DNA of 9,741 bases from an uncultured Bacillus sp. (GTDB taxonomy: Bacteria > Bacillota > Bacilli > Bacillales > Cytobacillaceae): positions 1-9,741 of the forward strand of contig CALGSR010000510.1 in NCBI GenBank assembly GCA_937902115.1, read 5' to 3'. The notes under the pieces are model-generated. The model was not told where the DNA came from and did no database searches. It saw only the letters and a program-made list of their open reading frames with translations. Position numbers and translations under genes: made by a program. Of this stretch, positions 1 to 6,335 are shown in pieces (position 1 is the first letter of the stretch; each line of letters starts with the position of its first letter).

Positions 1-2
1 AA

Positions 3-194
3 CTTCTCTTAAAATTTGCATCGCAGACAGATACAACGATTATTGCAGAGGGGATTGAAACCGAATTAGAATTGGATTTTTTAAAAAATTTAGGCATTCA
101 TTTGGGACAAGGCTATGCGCTTGGGCGGCCAAAGAACAATCTATGTAACGGCAGTCTCCCTTTTAGCCCCATTTTACAGAAAAAGTCTGTTTAA
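3..194 (+). CDS. EAL-domain protein, C-terminal fragment (5' end outside window)
   Basis: The open frame enters from the left edge and ends at TAA 192-194, leaving the last 63 residues. The fragment contains IIAEGIETELELDFLKNLG followed by GQGYALGRP, the typical end of an EAL domain. In this family the AEGIE/VAEGVET segment belongs to the cyclic-di-GMP phosphodiesterase active site, and G-Q-G-Y-x-x-G-R-P closes the barrel. The likely role is hydrolysis of cyclic-di-GMP to pGpG, or binding it as a sensor. The EAL signature itself, and any GGDEF, PAS or membrane domain, would lie upstream and cannot be seen, so activity and localisation are open. After the domain comes a short tail of about 20 residues. 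A strong terminator follows within 40 bases, so this is the last gene of its transcript. The family call is fairly secure; the specific protein is not identifiable. Confidence 0.8.
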   Translation, partial: LLLKFASQTDTTIIAEGIETELELDFLKNLGIHLGQGYALGRPKNNLCNGSLPFSPILQKKSV

Positions 195-231
195 CTGTTT
201 GTAACTATACTAAATACCTGCGATTGAACTT

Positions 232-277
232 AAAACAAGAAATTGTCCCTTAAAATAGGCAATTTCTTGTTTTTTTA
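232..277 (+). terminator. Rho-independent terminator of the EAL-domain gene
   Basis: A perfect inverted repeat, AACAAGAAATTG (234-245) and CAATTTCTTGTT (260-271), encloses a 14-base loop and runs into seven T (271-277). The stem extends by two more A-T pairs. The A-run on the 5' side could let it work on the other strand too. It separates the EAL gene from the formate dehydrogenase gene. Confidence 0.88.
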
Positions 278-330
278 TTTCTTCTTTTTGAAAAAACTAG
301 GCATATGCACATATATTTCTAGGAAGAATG

Positions 331-374
331 TGTGATCTGCATCCTATTAATTTGGTTCGATCATGTAGTATAAT
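331..374 (+). promoter_or_regulatory. Probable fdhF promoter with a possible Fnr/Crp-type activator site
   Basis: TATAAT at 369-374 is a consensus -10 box. At 16-18 bases spacing the -35 position reads only TTAATT or similar, a poor match, which suggests activator dependence. TGTGA-N6-TCCTA at 331-346 matches the left half of the Fnr/Crp consensus TGTGA-N6-TCACA fully and the right half at three of five positions. Its centre lies about 42.5 bases before the predicted start near 381, close to the -41.5 position typical of class II Fnr activation. The -10 box is clear; the activator site is a guess from a half-conserved palindrome. Confidence 0.45.
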
Positions 375-433
375 TGTTTTAGTAAGACTTCATATTATAT
401 ATTCGAGTTACAAACATAGATCTAGAAAAAGGC

Positions 434-479
434 ATTCATTTGATGAAGACTTTCAAGAGACCGCTTTCATCTCATGAAT
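434..479 (+). promoter_or_regulatory. Leader hairpin directly before the fdhF ribosome binding site
   Basis: ATTCAT-TT-GATGAA (434-447) pairs with TTCATC-TC-ATGAAT (466-479), giving two 6-bp helices around a 2x2 internal loop and an 18-base apical loop. The base of the stem ends six bases before GGAGG (486-490). It lacks a U-tract, so it is not a simple terminator. It could affect mRNA stability or ribosome access; no known riboswitch consensus was recognised. Confidence 0.5.
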
Positions 480-501
480 CCATTAGGAGGGAATTATTCG
501 A

Positions 502-2577
502 ATGGGAGAGGCAGCTAAAATTAAAACGGTCTGCGGGTATTGCGGCACCGGCTGCGGACTGACTGTTGAGGTAGAGGATAATAAAATTATCCGTATCCGT
601 GGCGACAAAGACGCACCTGTTAATAAAGGACAGACATGTGTAAAAGGCTCATTTGCCTATGAATATGTTCATGCGAAAAGCAGACTAACTGCACCGCTAA
701 TTCGCAAGGCTGGCCAGTTAGTGGAAACAACATGGGAAGAAGCTTATAACTTTATTATTGAGAAACTTACCAAAATCAAGGCTGAGTTTGGTCCTGAAGC
801 GATCACAGCTTTTGCCACAGCAAGAAGTACGAATGAAGTTAACTATGTCACACAAAAATTCATGCGTGCGGCGATTGGCAGCAACAATATTGACGGCTGC
901 AACCGAACCTGACACGCTCCAAGTGTTGCCGGTCTGGCAACTGTATTTGGCAGTGGTTCTCCAACGAATACACTGGAAGACTTCGACCGTGCGGATGTTC
1001 TTTTGTTAATGGGTTCTAATACCTCAGAAGCACACCCGATTATTGCAAATAGAATTAAAAAGGCTGTTAAATCAGGTTTAAAAATGATTGTCATCGATCC
1101 AAGAAAAATCGATATGGTAAAAAGTGCACACCGGCACCTGCAAATTCAAGTAGGTTCAGATATCGCCCTGATGAATGCCTTGATCCACGTGATCATCAAT
1201 GAAGGATTGTACAATCCTGCTTTTATTAAAAAACATACAGATGATTTTGATCGTTTAAAGAAACAAGTGGAAAAATATACACCTGAATATGCAGCTGAAA
1301 TTACGGGGTTATCCCCAGAGGATATTATCAATACAGCTAGAGAATATGCTACAGCCGACAAGGCGATGATTGCCTATACATTAGGAATTACCGAACATCA
1401 TTGCGGTGTAAACAACGTATTTGACGTGGCCAATCTGGCCTTGTTAACTGGACATATCGGTCGTGAAGGCTGCGGTATCATGCCATTAAGGGGACAAAAC
1501 AACGTGCAGGGTGCCGGAGATATGGGATGTCTGCCGAACCAGCTCCCAGGTTCTGTCAGCTTGACCGATGATGAGTATCGCGCCCGTTTCGAAAAAAACT
1601 GGGGTGTGGAAATCAATCCGATATCCGGCGATACGCAAACACGAGCCTTTGAAAAAATGGAACGCGGAGCGGTAAAAGCTCTTTATTGTATCGGTGAAAA
1701 TCCGCTGATGGCAGATGTGCATATGAACCACACAAGACAGCTGCTTGAAAAGCTGGATCTCCTGATTGTTCAGGATATTTTCTTAACAGAAACAGCTAAA
1801 TTAGCGGATGTCGTCCTTCCGGCCAGATCCTGGGGTGAAGTGGACGGCACCTACACAAATACAGATCGCCGCGTACAACGCGTACGCAAAGCTGTTGATG
1901 CACATCCAAATACGAAAGATGACTGGGAAATTCTTTGTGAGCTTTCAACGAGAATGGGCTATCCAATGAGCTACAATAACAGTGAAGAAATTTGGGATGA
2001 AATGCGTTCTCTTGCATGGGAAATGTACGGCGGTATATCCTACGCTCGATTGGATAAAGAATACAGCCTGCACTATCCATGTCCGGATGAATCCCACCCA
2101 GGCACCTTCATTCTTCATGAAAGATTTCATAATGAAGAAGAGAAGGCGGAAAGCCCGTCAACCTTTGTTCCTGTTACTTATACGGAGCCGCTTGAAATGC
2201 CTGATGAAGAATATCCGTTTACGTTGACAACAGGCAGACGCTACGAATCGTATAATACGCATACACAAACGAAACACTATGCCAGCGGCGTAAAAATAAA
2301 ACAAACAGAGGAAACTGTTGACATGCATCCGGATGATGCAGCGAAACTAGGTGTTGAATCAGGTGAAATCGTTGAGGTGGCATCCCGAAGGGGCTCTGTT
2401 CACGTTAAAGTGAAAGCAACCGAGCAAGTTGCACCAGGACTTGTATTTATGAGCTTCCACTTTAGTGATGTTCCGACAAATGTTCTAACGCTCAATGAAT
2501 TTGACCCGATTTCCGGTACAGCAGAATTTAAAGCATGTGCAGTAAAAATCACAAAATTAGCAGCCATAGCCCAATAA
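502..2577 (+). CDS. fdhF: Formate dehydrogenase, FdhF type, selenocysteine-containing (UGA at codon 137)
   Basis: Catalytic molybdenum (or tungsten) bis-MGD subunit oxidising formate to CO2. ATG 502 follows GGAGG (486-490). The frame stays open to TAA 2575-2577 except for one TGA at 910-912, giving 691 residues; E. coli FdhF has 715. [4Fe-4S] cysteines are C11, C14, C18 and C46, followed by K48, the counterpart of the conserved Lys. Around the TGA the protein reads NIDGCNRT-U-HAPSVAGL, aligning with E. coli CCARV-U140-HGPSVAGL. His138 and Arg330 (in PLRGQNNVQG) match catalytic His141 and Arg333, and the Sec-to-Arg distance of 193 is the same in both. The C-terminal dinucleotide-binding domain spans about 571-688. 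There is no Tat signal, so it is presumably cytoplasmic. The N-terminal ferredoxin-like extension of B. subtilis YrhE/YjgC is absent, and no electron-transfer partner lies alongside. It is flanked by terminators. Alternative: a Cys-to-stop mutation, unlikely given the hairpin after the UGA. Confidence 0.88.
910..912 (+). other. In-frame UGA read as selenocysteine (Sec137 of FdhF)
   Basis: This TGA is the only in-frame stop between ATG 502 and TAA 2575. Protein similarity to FdhF continues without a gap on both sides. The position equals Sec140 of E. coli FdhF, the ligand of the molybdenum atom, where other family members carry cysteine. Three other genes here (those ending at 3680, 4885 and 6325) terminate with TGA, so UGA is not generally reassigned. 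Confidence 0.87.
913..950 (+). promoter_or_regulatory. Bacterial SECIS hairpin of fdhF mRNA
   Basis: Starting 12 bases after the UGA, GTTGCC (925-930) and GGCAAC (936-941) form a perfect 6-bp stem around the loop GGTCT (931-935). CCAA (919-922) with TTGG (947-950) can add a lower helix. The E. coli fdhF SECIS presents GGTCTG at the same offset from its UGA, and the conserved loop G and U are contacted by SelB. The element lies inside the coding sequence and also encodes the conserved VAGL residues, so part of its conservation is expected from the protein alone. Confidence 0.82.
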
Positions 2578-2580
2578 TTT

Positions 2581-2630
2581 AAAAGGTCTGTCTCAGCAGG
2601 ATATATTCCTTGTCGGGGCAGACCTTTTTT
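2581..2630 (+). terminator. Rho-independent terminator of fdhF
   Basis: AAAAGGTCTGTCTC (2581-2594) pairs with GGGGCAGACCTTTT (2615-2628), with two G-U pairs in the inner part, and ends in six T (2625-2630). It begins three bases after the fdhF stop, so fdhF is transcribed alone from this side. Confidence 0.85.
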
Positions 2631-2729
2631 GTACTCTCGTTTTTCATGCCCTTGTAGGATACAATGAATCGTCCCCTTTTTTTACATAAAAAAAAATCTA
2701 TCACCCATACTAAACAAGAGGTGAATGGA

Positions 2730-3680
2730 TTGAATTTCTCATGGATTCTTGGGCTTCTTTTACTCACACAACAGCAGCCAGTACCCGAGCAAGTACCTAA
2801 TCATTTAACAATCAAATATGAAGAACAACCTATTATGATGCTTGATCGTTCAGACCTTGCCATCCCCTTACCTGGCTTTCCGTTAATCGACGATCAGAAA
2901 CTTCAAATGGCTGTGAATCAAATAAATAAACAAATCCGCAAGGAACCCGCGGATGCCTTCATCAATGAGCGTGGTCAGCTTATATCAGAACAGGCGGGAT
3001 TTGAGCTGGATAAGACAGCTTTTACCGAACGACTCTATACATTTTTTTACCAGAAAGGACCTGCAGCTTATGATGTTCCGTTAAGAACGCTATATCCCCG
3101 TGTAGATAGTGAAGTCCTGTCAGATATTAGGACAAAACTGTTAGGTCATTATGTTACCTATTTTAACAGCAGCAATAAAGAACGTTCCTTAAATATTTTT
3201 CTTTCTGCACAAGAAATAAATAACCAGGTTGTTTTTCCAGGGGAAACCTTTTCTTTTAATCAAACCGTTGGCGAGCGAACAAAAGAAAAAGGCTATATGC
3301 CAGCGAAAATCATTGTCAAAGGTGAATATTCAGAGGGAATTGGCGGTGGGATCTGTCAGGTCTCTTCTACCTTGTTTAATGCCGTTGATCGCGCAGGTCT
3401 TCAAATCGTAAAACGATATTCACACTCTAGACGTGTTCCCTATGTCCCATCGGGGAGAGATGCCACTGTCAGCTGGTACGGCCCGGATTTCAGCTTTAAA
3501 AATGAATACAATCAGCCGATTTTAATTCGTACAAAAGTTCAAAATGGAATGATGTTCGTATTTATTTATTCATCTGATAGTATTAACTACACTCCAAAAC
3601 AAATTCCAAGCAGCACATTCCGGCAGGCACTTCAACCGGAGTGGATGGAGACAGCAGTGCCGCAAAATAAGCACTTGTGA
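2730..3680 (+). CDS. VanW-domain protein
   Basis: A 316-residue protein starting at TTG 2730, chosen because AAGAGGTG (2716-2723) sits six bases before it. An in-frame ATG at 2664 has a much weaker ribosome binding site and would add a basic, low-complexity stretch. The N-terminus has a short hydrophobic run (WILGLLLLT, residues 5-13) that may be a signal or anchor, although it lacks basic residues before it. The VanW domain covers about residues 133-265, with VFPGETFSFNQTVG (168-181) and the hallmark GGGICQVSSTLF (205-216), whose Cys209 is the conserved cysteine. VanW was named from vancomycin-resistance clusters and its biochemical role is unsettled; related B. subtilis proteins such as YoaR are envelope-associated. 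No van genes are nearby, so no resistance role is implied. It stands alone between two terminators. The domain call is secure, the function unknown. Confidence 0.85.
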   Translation: MNFSWILGLLLLTQQQPVPEQVPNHLTIKYEEQPIMMLDRSDLAIPLPGFPLIDDQKLQMAVNQINKQIRKEPADAFINERGQLISEQAGFELDKTAFTERLYTFFYQKGPAAYDVPLRTLYPRVDSEVLSDIRTKLLGHYVTYFNSSNKERSLNIFLSAQEINNQVVFPGETFSFNQTVGERTKEKGYMPAKIIVKGEYSEGIGGGICQVSSTLFNAVDRAGLQIVKRYSHSRRVPYVPSGRDATVSWYGPDFSFKNEYNQPILIRTKVQNGMMFVFIYSSDSINYTPKQIPSSTFRQALQPEWMETAVPQNKHL

Positions 3681-3697
3681 ACCTATACCTTTTGCAG

Positions 3698-3730
3698 TAA
3701 AAAACACTTGGGTCCCCCCAGTGTTTTTTA
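3698..3730 (+). terminator. Rho-independent terminator after the VanW-domain gene
   Basis: AAAAAACACT (3699-3708) pairs with AGTGTTTTTT (3720-3729), with inner G-C pairing between GGG (3710-3712) and the C-run, and a T-tail on the plus strand. The A-run on the 5' side makes it potentially bidirectional. Confidence 0.85.
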
Positions 3731-3910
3731 GCGTCGGCTTCTTTTTAAAACGGCGAAATCCCCCCACTTTCCGTTGTATTTGTTGAATACTCTATTGTTT
3801 TGATAGCTTTTGTCACATAGCAGGAAAACGAACTCCTCCTTGCAGAATATAACAAAAACATCAAATGCAATTAAATTCCAAATACTATCGAATTGAAAGG
3901 AATGGGAAAG

Positions 3911-4885
3911 ATGAACCAAAGCCAAATTTTACGCGCCTATTCAATTAAAGAAGTTTCAAAGAAAATAAATATTCCAACCGGAACGATCAGACAATGGGAA
4001 AAGGATCTGGACGGTTTATTGGTTATTCCGCGTTCAAAGCAAGGTGCACGATATTTCACCGATAGTGAAATCGCTCTTTTAATAAAAGTGAAAGAACTCC
4101 GTGAACAAAATATCAGCAAAAACATGATTCGCTCCTTGTTAGAGAAACACATTCAGGTTCAAGCAGAAGATACCACTGCAGCAACTAATTCTGTTAATGA
4201 TTTTGAGTCATTCGCTACTTACGAATCCTATCAGCCATTAGATATGGAAATTCCACAGCAAGAAATAACCCCCTATACAAATGAACTGCAAACCAGTCAT
4301 TCAGACGATTTTCAATTAACGATCGATCAATTCAAGCAGGATTTGTTACATGAAATCAAAAACGAGATCTTGCAATCACGTCAGGAACTTGTAGATGAAG
4401 TGAAAAGTGAAATCATGAATTCATCCCTCCATACAGTAAAAGAGCTTTCCAAATCGATTCACCGGGCAAATGATAAGAGAAAAGCGGATGTTTTAGAGAT
4501 TTCAAATATGATTTCAAGAACTTCGAAACAAAGCTCTGAAAAATTTACTGCTGTTTCAGACGGATTGCTGAAAGATGCAAAAACAAATTATGCGCGAATG
4601 ATTAAACAAATACATGAAACTGCCACAGCAGCGGAAAAAGCAAATAAAATAGTTCTGCAAAAAGTGACACAGACGGTTAAGGACTCGCAAGATGAGCTGA
4701 GATATGTTGCACAAAATTTTGATGCACAGCAGGATTATTTAATCGAATCGATTAACGATCTGAAACAGTCTAAAGAGGAAATCGCAAAAAGAGAAGAAAT
4801 CTTTCAATCCATGCTCGCTAGTTATCGAGAGGTCGCTGCTGCGAAGGGCAAGAAGAAAAGTTGGTGGCAGGTATGGTCAAAATGA
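3911..4885 (+). CDS. MerR-type HTH protein with long coiled coil (DUF3967-like)
   Basis: A 324-residue protein from ATG 3911, with AAAGG (3896-3900) ten bases before. In-frame TTG 3893 and ATG 3902 are possible but would sit on or before that site. Residues about 10-80 form a MerR-like winged helix: YSIKEVSKKINIPTGTIRQW, then an RSKQGARYFTDSEIALL wing and helix. Residues about 130-305 are rich in K, E, Q and L with few glycine or proline, which suggests a long helical coiled coil. The C-terminus is KKKSWWQVWSK, a basic-aromatic tail that recalls the ends of Bacillus DUF3967 proteins. The design (DNA-binding head, coiled coil, possible membrane- or partner-binding tail) resembles RacA-type chromosome-anchoring proteins more than classic effector-binding MerR regulators, but a transcriptional role cannot be excluded. 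No target gene is evident, and the next operon has its own promoter. Confidence 0.72.
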   Translation: MNQSQILRAYSIKEVSKKINIPTGTIRQWEKDLDGLLVIPRSKQGARYFTDSEIALLIKVKELREQNISKNMIRSLLEKHIQVQAEDTTAATNSVNDFESFATYESYQPLDMEIPQQEITPYTNELQTSHSDDFQLTIDQFKQDLLHEIKNEILQSRQELVDEVKSEIMNSSLHTVKELSKSIHRANDKRKADVLEISNMISRTSKQSSEKFTAVSDGLLKDAKTNYARMIKQIHETATAAEKANKIVLQKVTQTVKDSQDELRYVAQNFDAQQDYLIESINDLKQSKEEIAKREEIFQSMLASYREVAAAKGKKKSWWQVWSK

Positions 4886-4901
4886 CAACAAATTCATAGC
4901 A

Positions 4902-4962
4902 GATACGAGAGATGTGGAGGATAAGCGGGTTGCTGCTTATGAACCACATCTCTATATGTATC
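4902..4962 (+). repeat. Long three-segment hairpin between the DUF3967-like gene and the polyamine operon
   Basis: Three nested helices are visible: GATAC/GTATC (4902-4906 with 4958-4962), AGAGATGTGG/CCACATCTCT (4908-4917 with 4944-4953) and ATAAGC/GCTTAT (4921-4926 with 4935-4940), around an 8-base loop. That gives 21 pairs interrupted by an AGG/GAA internal loop and a small outer asymmetry. No T-run follows directly, although TCTTTT occurs about 10 bases later, so it may be an atypical terminator or a structured 3' end of the upstream mRNA. Confidence 0.6.
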
Positions 4963-5052
4963 CCCTCTAATCTTTTCAATATACTACATATCCCCTTTTT
5001 CTTTTAAAATAAAAGATTTACAAAAATTCACTCGGATTGTGTCGAATAAATG

Positions 5053-5081
5053 TTGAATGATAAAAATATTTTCTGTATAAT
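5053..5081 (+). promoter_or_regulatory. Sigma-A promoter of the polyamine operon
   Basis: TTGAAT (5053-5058) and TATAAT (5076-5081) are separated by 17 bases, close to the ideal sigma-A promoter. The predicted start near 5088 leaves a leader of only about 38 bases before the TTG start codon. The short palindrome AATCA-GCC-TGATT (5079-5091) overlaps the -10 end and predicted start, where a repressor could sit. Confidence 0.75.
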
Positions 5082-5125
5082 CAGCCTGATTGACTATGTT
5101 TATTGAATAGGAGGCTGAAAAAGAA

Positions 5126-6325
5126 TTGGGAAAAGCGTTAATCATTGGTGCTGGCGGAGTTGCCAGCGTAGTTGTGCACAAATGTTGCCAAAATCCTGAT
5201 GTTTTTGAAGAAATTTGCATTGCTAGCCGCACAAAGTCAAAATGTGATGCATTAAAAGATAAATTAGACGGTGGTCAAACGAAAATACAAACCGCTCAAG
5301 TTGATGCCGATAAAACTGAAGAGGTCATTGAACTTATTAACAGCTTTAAACCTGATGTTGTCATAAATGTTGCACTGCCTTATCAAGATTTAACGATTAT
5401 GGATGCCTGCCTTGCTACAGGTGTACATTACGTGGATACAGCCAACTATGAGCCGCCAGATACGGCAAAATTTGAATACAAATGGCAATGGGCCTACAAA
5501 GAAAAATTCGAAGAAGCGGGCCTTACGGCTTTGCTTGGCAGCGGCTTTGACCCTGGGGTTACAGGAGTATTCACTGCCTATGCACAAAAGCATTATTTCG
5601 ATGAAATTCACACGATTGATATTGTCGATGTCAATGCTGGGGATCATGGATATCCATTTGCCACGAACTTTAATCCGGAAATTAACATCCGTGAAGTAAC
5701 AGCAAACGGCCGTTATTTTAAAGACGGCGATTGGGTTGAAACTCCGCCACTTTCCTTGAAAAAGGTGTACGACCTGCCGGAAATCGGACCGACTGATATT
5801 TATTTAATGTATCATGAGGAACTCGAATCTTTATCAAAAAATATTCCAGGCGTTAAACAAATCAGATTCTGGATGTCTTTCTCAGAAAGATATTTAACTC
5901 ACTTAAAAGTGCTTGAGAATGTTGGAATGACTTCCATTGAACCAGTGGTTTATGAAGGAAAAGAAATTATTCCGCTTCAATTCTTAAAAGCACTGCTTCC
6001 TGATCCTGCTTCACTAGGACCAAGAACAAAAGGAAAAACCAATATTGGCTGTATCATTAATGGTGTGAAAGACGGAAAAGAACAAACCTATTATGTATAT
6101 AATGTCTGTGATCACCAAGAATGTTATAAAGAAGTAGGCTCACAGGCCATTTCTTATACAACAGGGGTTCCTGCGATGATTGGTGCCATGCTCGTTATGA
6201 AGGGTATCTGGCAAAAGCCTGGTGTCTATAATGTTGAAGAGTTCGATCCAGATCCATTTATGGAAGAATTAAATAAGAACGGCTTGCCATGGCATGAAAG
6301 CTTTTCGCCAACACTGCTGGATTGA
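5126..6325 (+). CDS. Carboxynorspermidine/carboxyspermidine dehydrogenase (saccharopine dehydrogenase family)
   Basis: A 399-residue NAD(P)H-dependent enzyme of the alternative spermidine pathway. It condenses aspartate semialdehyde with a diamine (putrescine, or diaminopropane) and reduces the Schiff base to carboxyspermidine or carboxynorspermidine, in the cytoplasm. Start TTG 5126 is set by AGGAGG (5109-5114), 11 bases upstream. The Rossmann nucleotide-binding loop is GAGGVA at residues 8-13, with IASR (32-35) after the second strand where the cofactor ribose is bound. NVALPYQDL (81-89) and GSGFDPGVTG (138-147) are signatures of this saccharopine-dehydrogenase-like branch. The length is the usual one of about 400. 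The decarboxylase gene begins 10 bases after the TGA stop, which separates this assignment from lysine-pathway saccharopine dehydrogenases. Diamine preference cannot be read from the sequence. Confidence 0.88.
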   Translation: MGKALIIGAGGVASVVVHKCCQNPDVFEEICIASRTKSKCDALKDKLDGGQTKIQTAQVDADKTEEVIELINSFKPDVVINVALPYQDLTIMDACLATGVHYVDTANYEPPDTAKFEYKWQWAYKEKFEEAGLTALLGSGFDPGVTGVFTAYAQKHYFDEIHTIDIVDVNAGDHGYPFATNFNPEINIREVTANGRYFKDGDWVETPPLSLKKVYDLPEIGPTDIYLMYHEELESLSKNIPGVKQIRFWMSFSERYLTHLKVLENVGMTSIEPVVYEGKEIIPLQFLKALLPDPASLGPRTKGKTNIGCIINGVKDGKEQTYYVYNVCDHQECYKEVGSQAISYTTGVPAMIGAMLVMKGIWQKPGVYNVEEFDPDPFMEELNKNGLPWHESFSPTLLD

Positions 6326-6335
6326 GGGATAAATC

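Larger units (their letters stand above)
195..501 (+). other. Intergenic region upstream of fdhF (307 bases)
   Basis: No convincing coding frame lies here. It holds the EAL-gene terminator (232-277), a possible Fnr/Crp-like half-conserved site (331-346), a TATAAT box (369-374), an untranslated leader of about 120 bases with a hairpin (434-479), and the fdhF ribosome binding site GGAGG (486-490). Nothing recognisable was seen in 278-330 or in 381-430. Confidence 0.7.

Noticed and set aside
92..442. 13-base direct repeat AGGCATTCATTTG at 92-104 and 430-442 as possible att or insertion scars.
   Set aside because: The first copy encodes conserved EAL-domain residues, and no integrase, transposase or further repeat structure accompanies the pair.
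1003..1094. TTG/ATG starts near 1003-1009 as an internal translation start for a shorter FDH.
   Set aside because: No ribosome binding site precedes them, and the product would lack the [4Fe-4S] cysteines and the active-site residue.
502..2577. Reading the FDH locus as a pseudogene or as two separate genes (502-912 and 1003-2577).
   Set aside because: The stop falls exactly on the selenocysteine site, both flanks stay in frame and fully conserved, and a SECIS-like hairpin follows at the correct distance. A random nonsense mutation would not explain the hairpin so well.
2579..2767. Minus-strand ORF of 62 codons across the fdhF terminator and the start of the VanW-domain gene.
   Set aside because: It overlaps a clear terminator, has no recognisable domain and no ribosome binding site.
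5403..5699. 98-codon plus-strand ORF inside the dehydrogenase gene.
   Set aside because: It lies wholly within a well-supported gene in another frame and resembles no family; it is an antiframe artefact.
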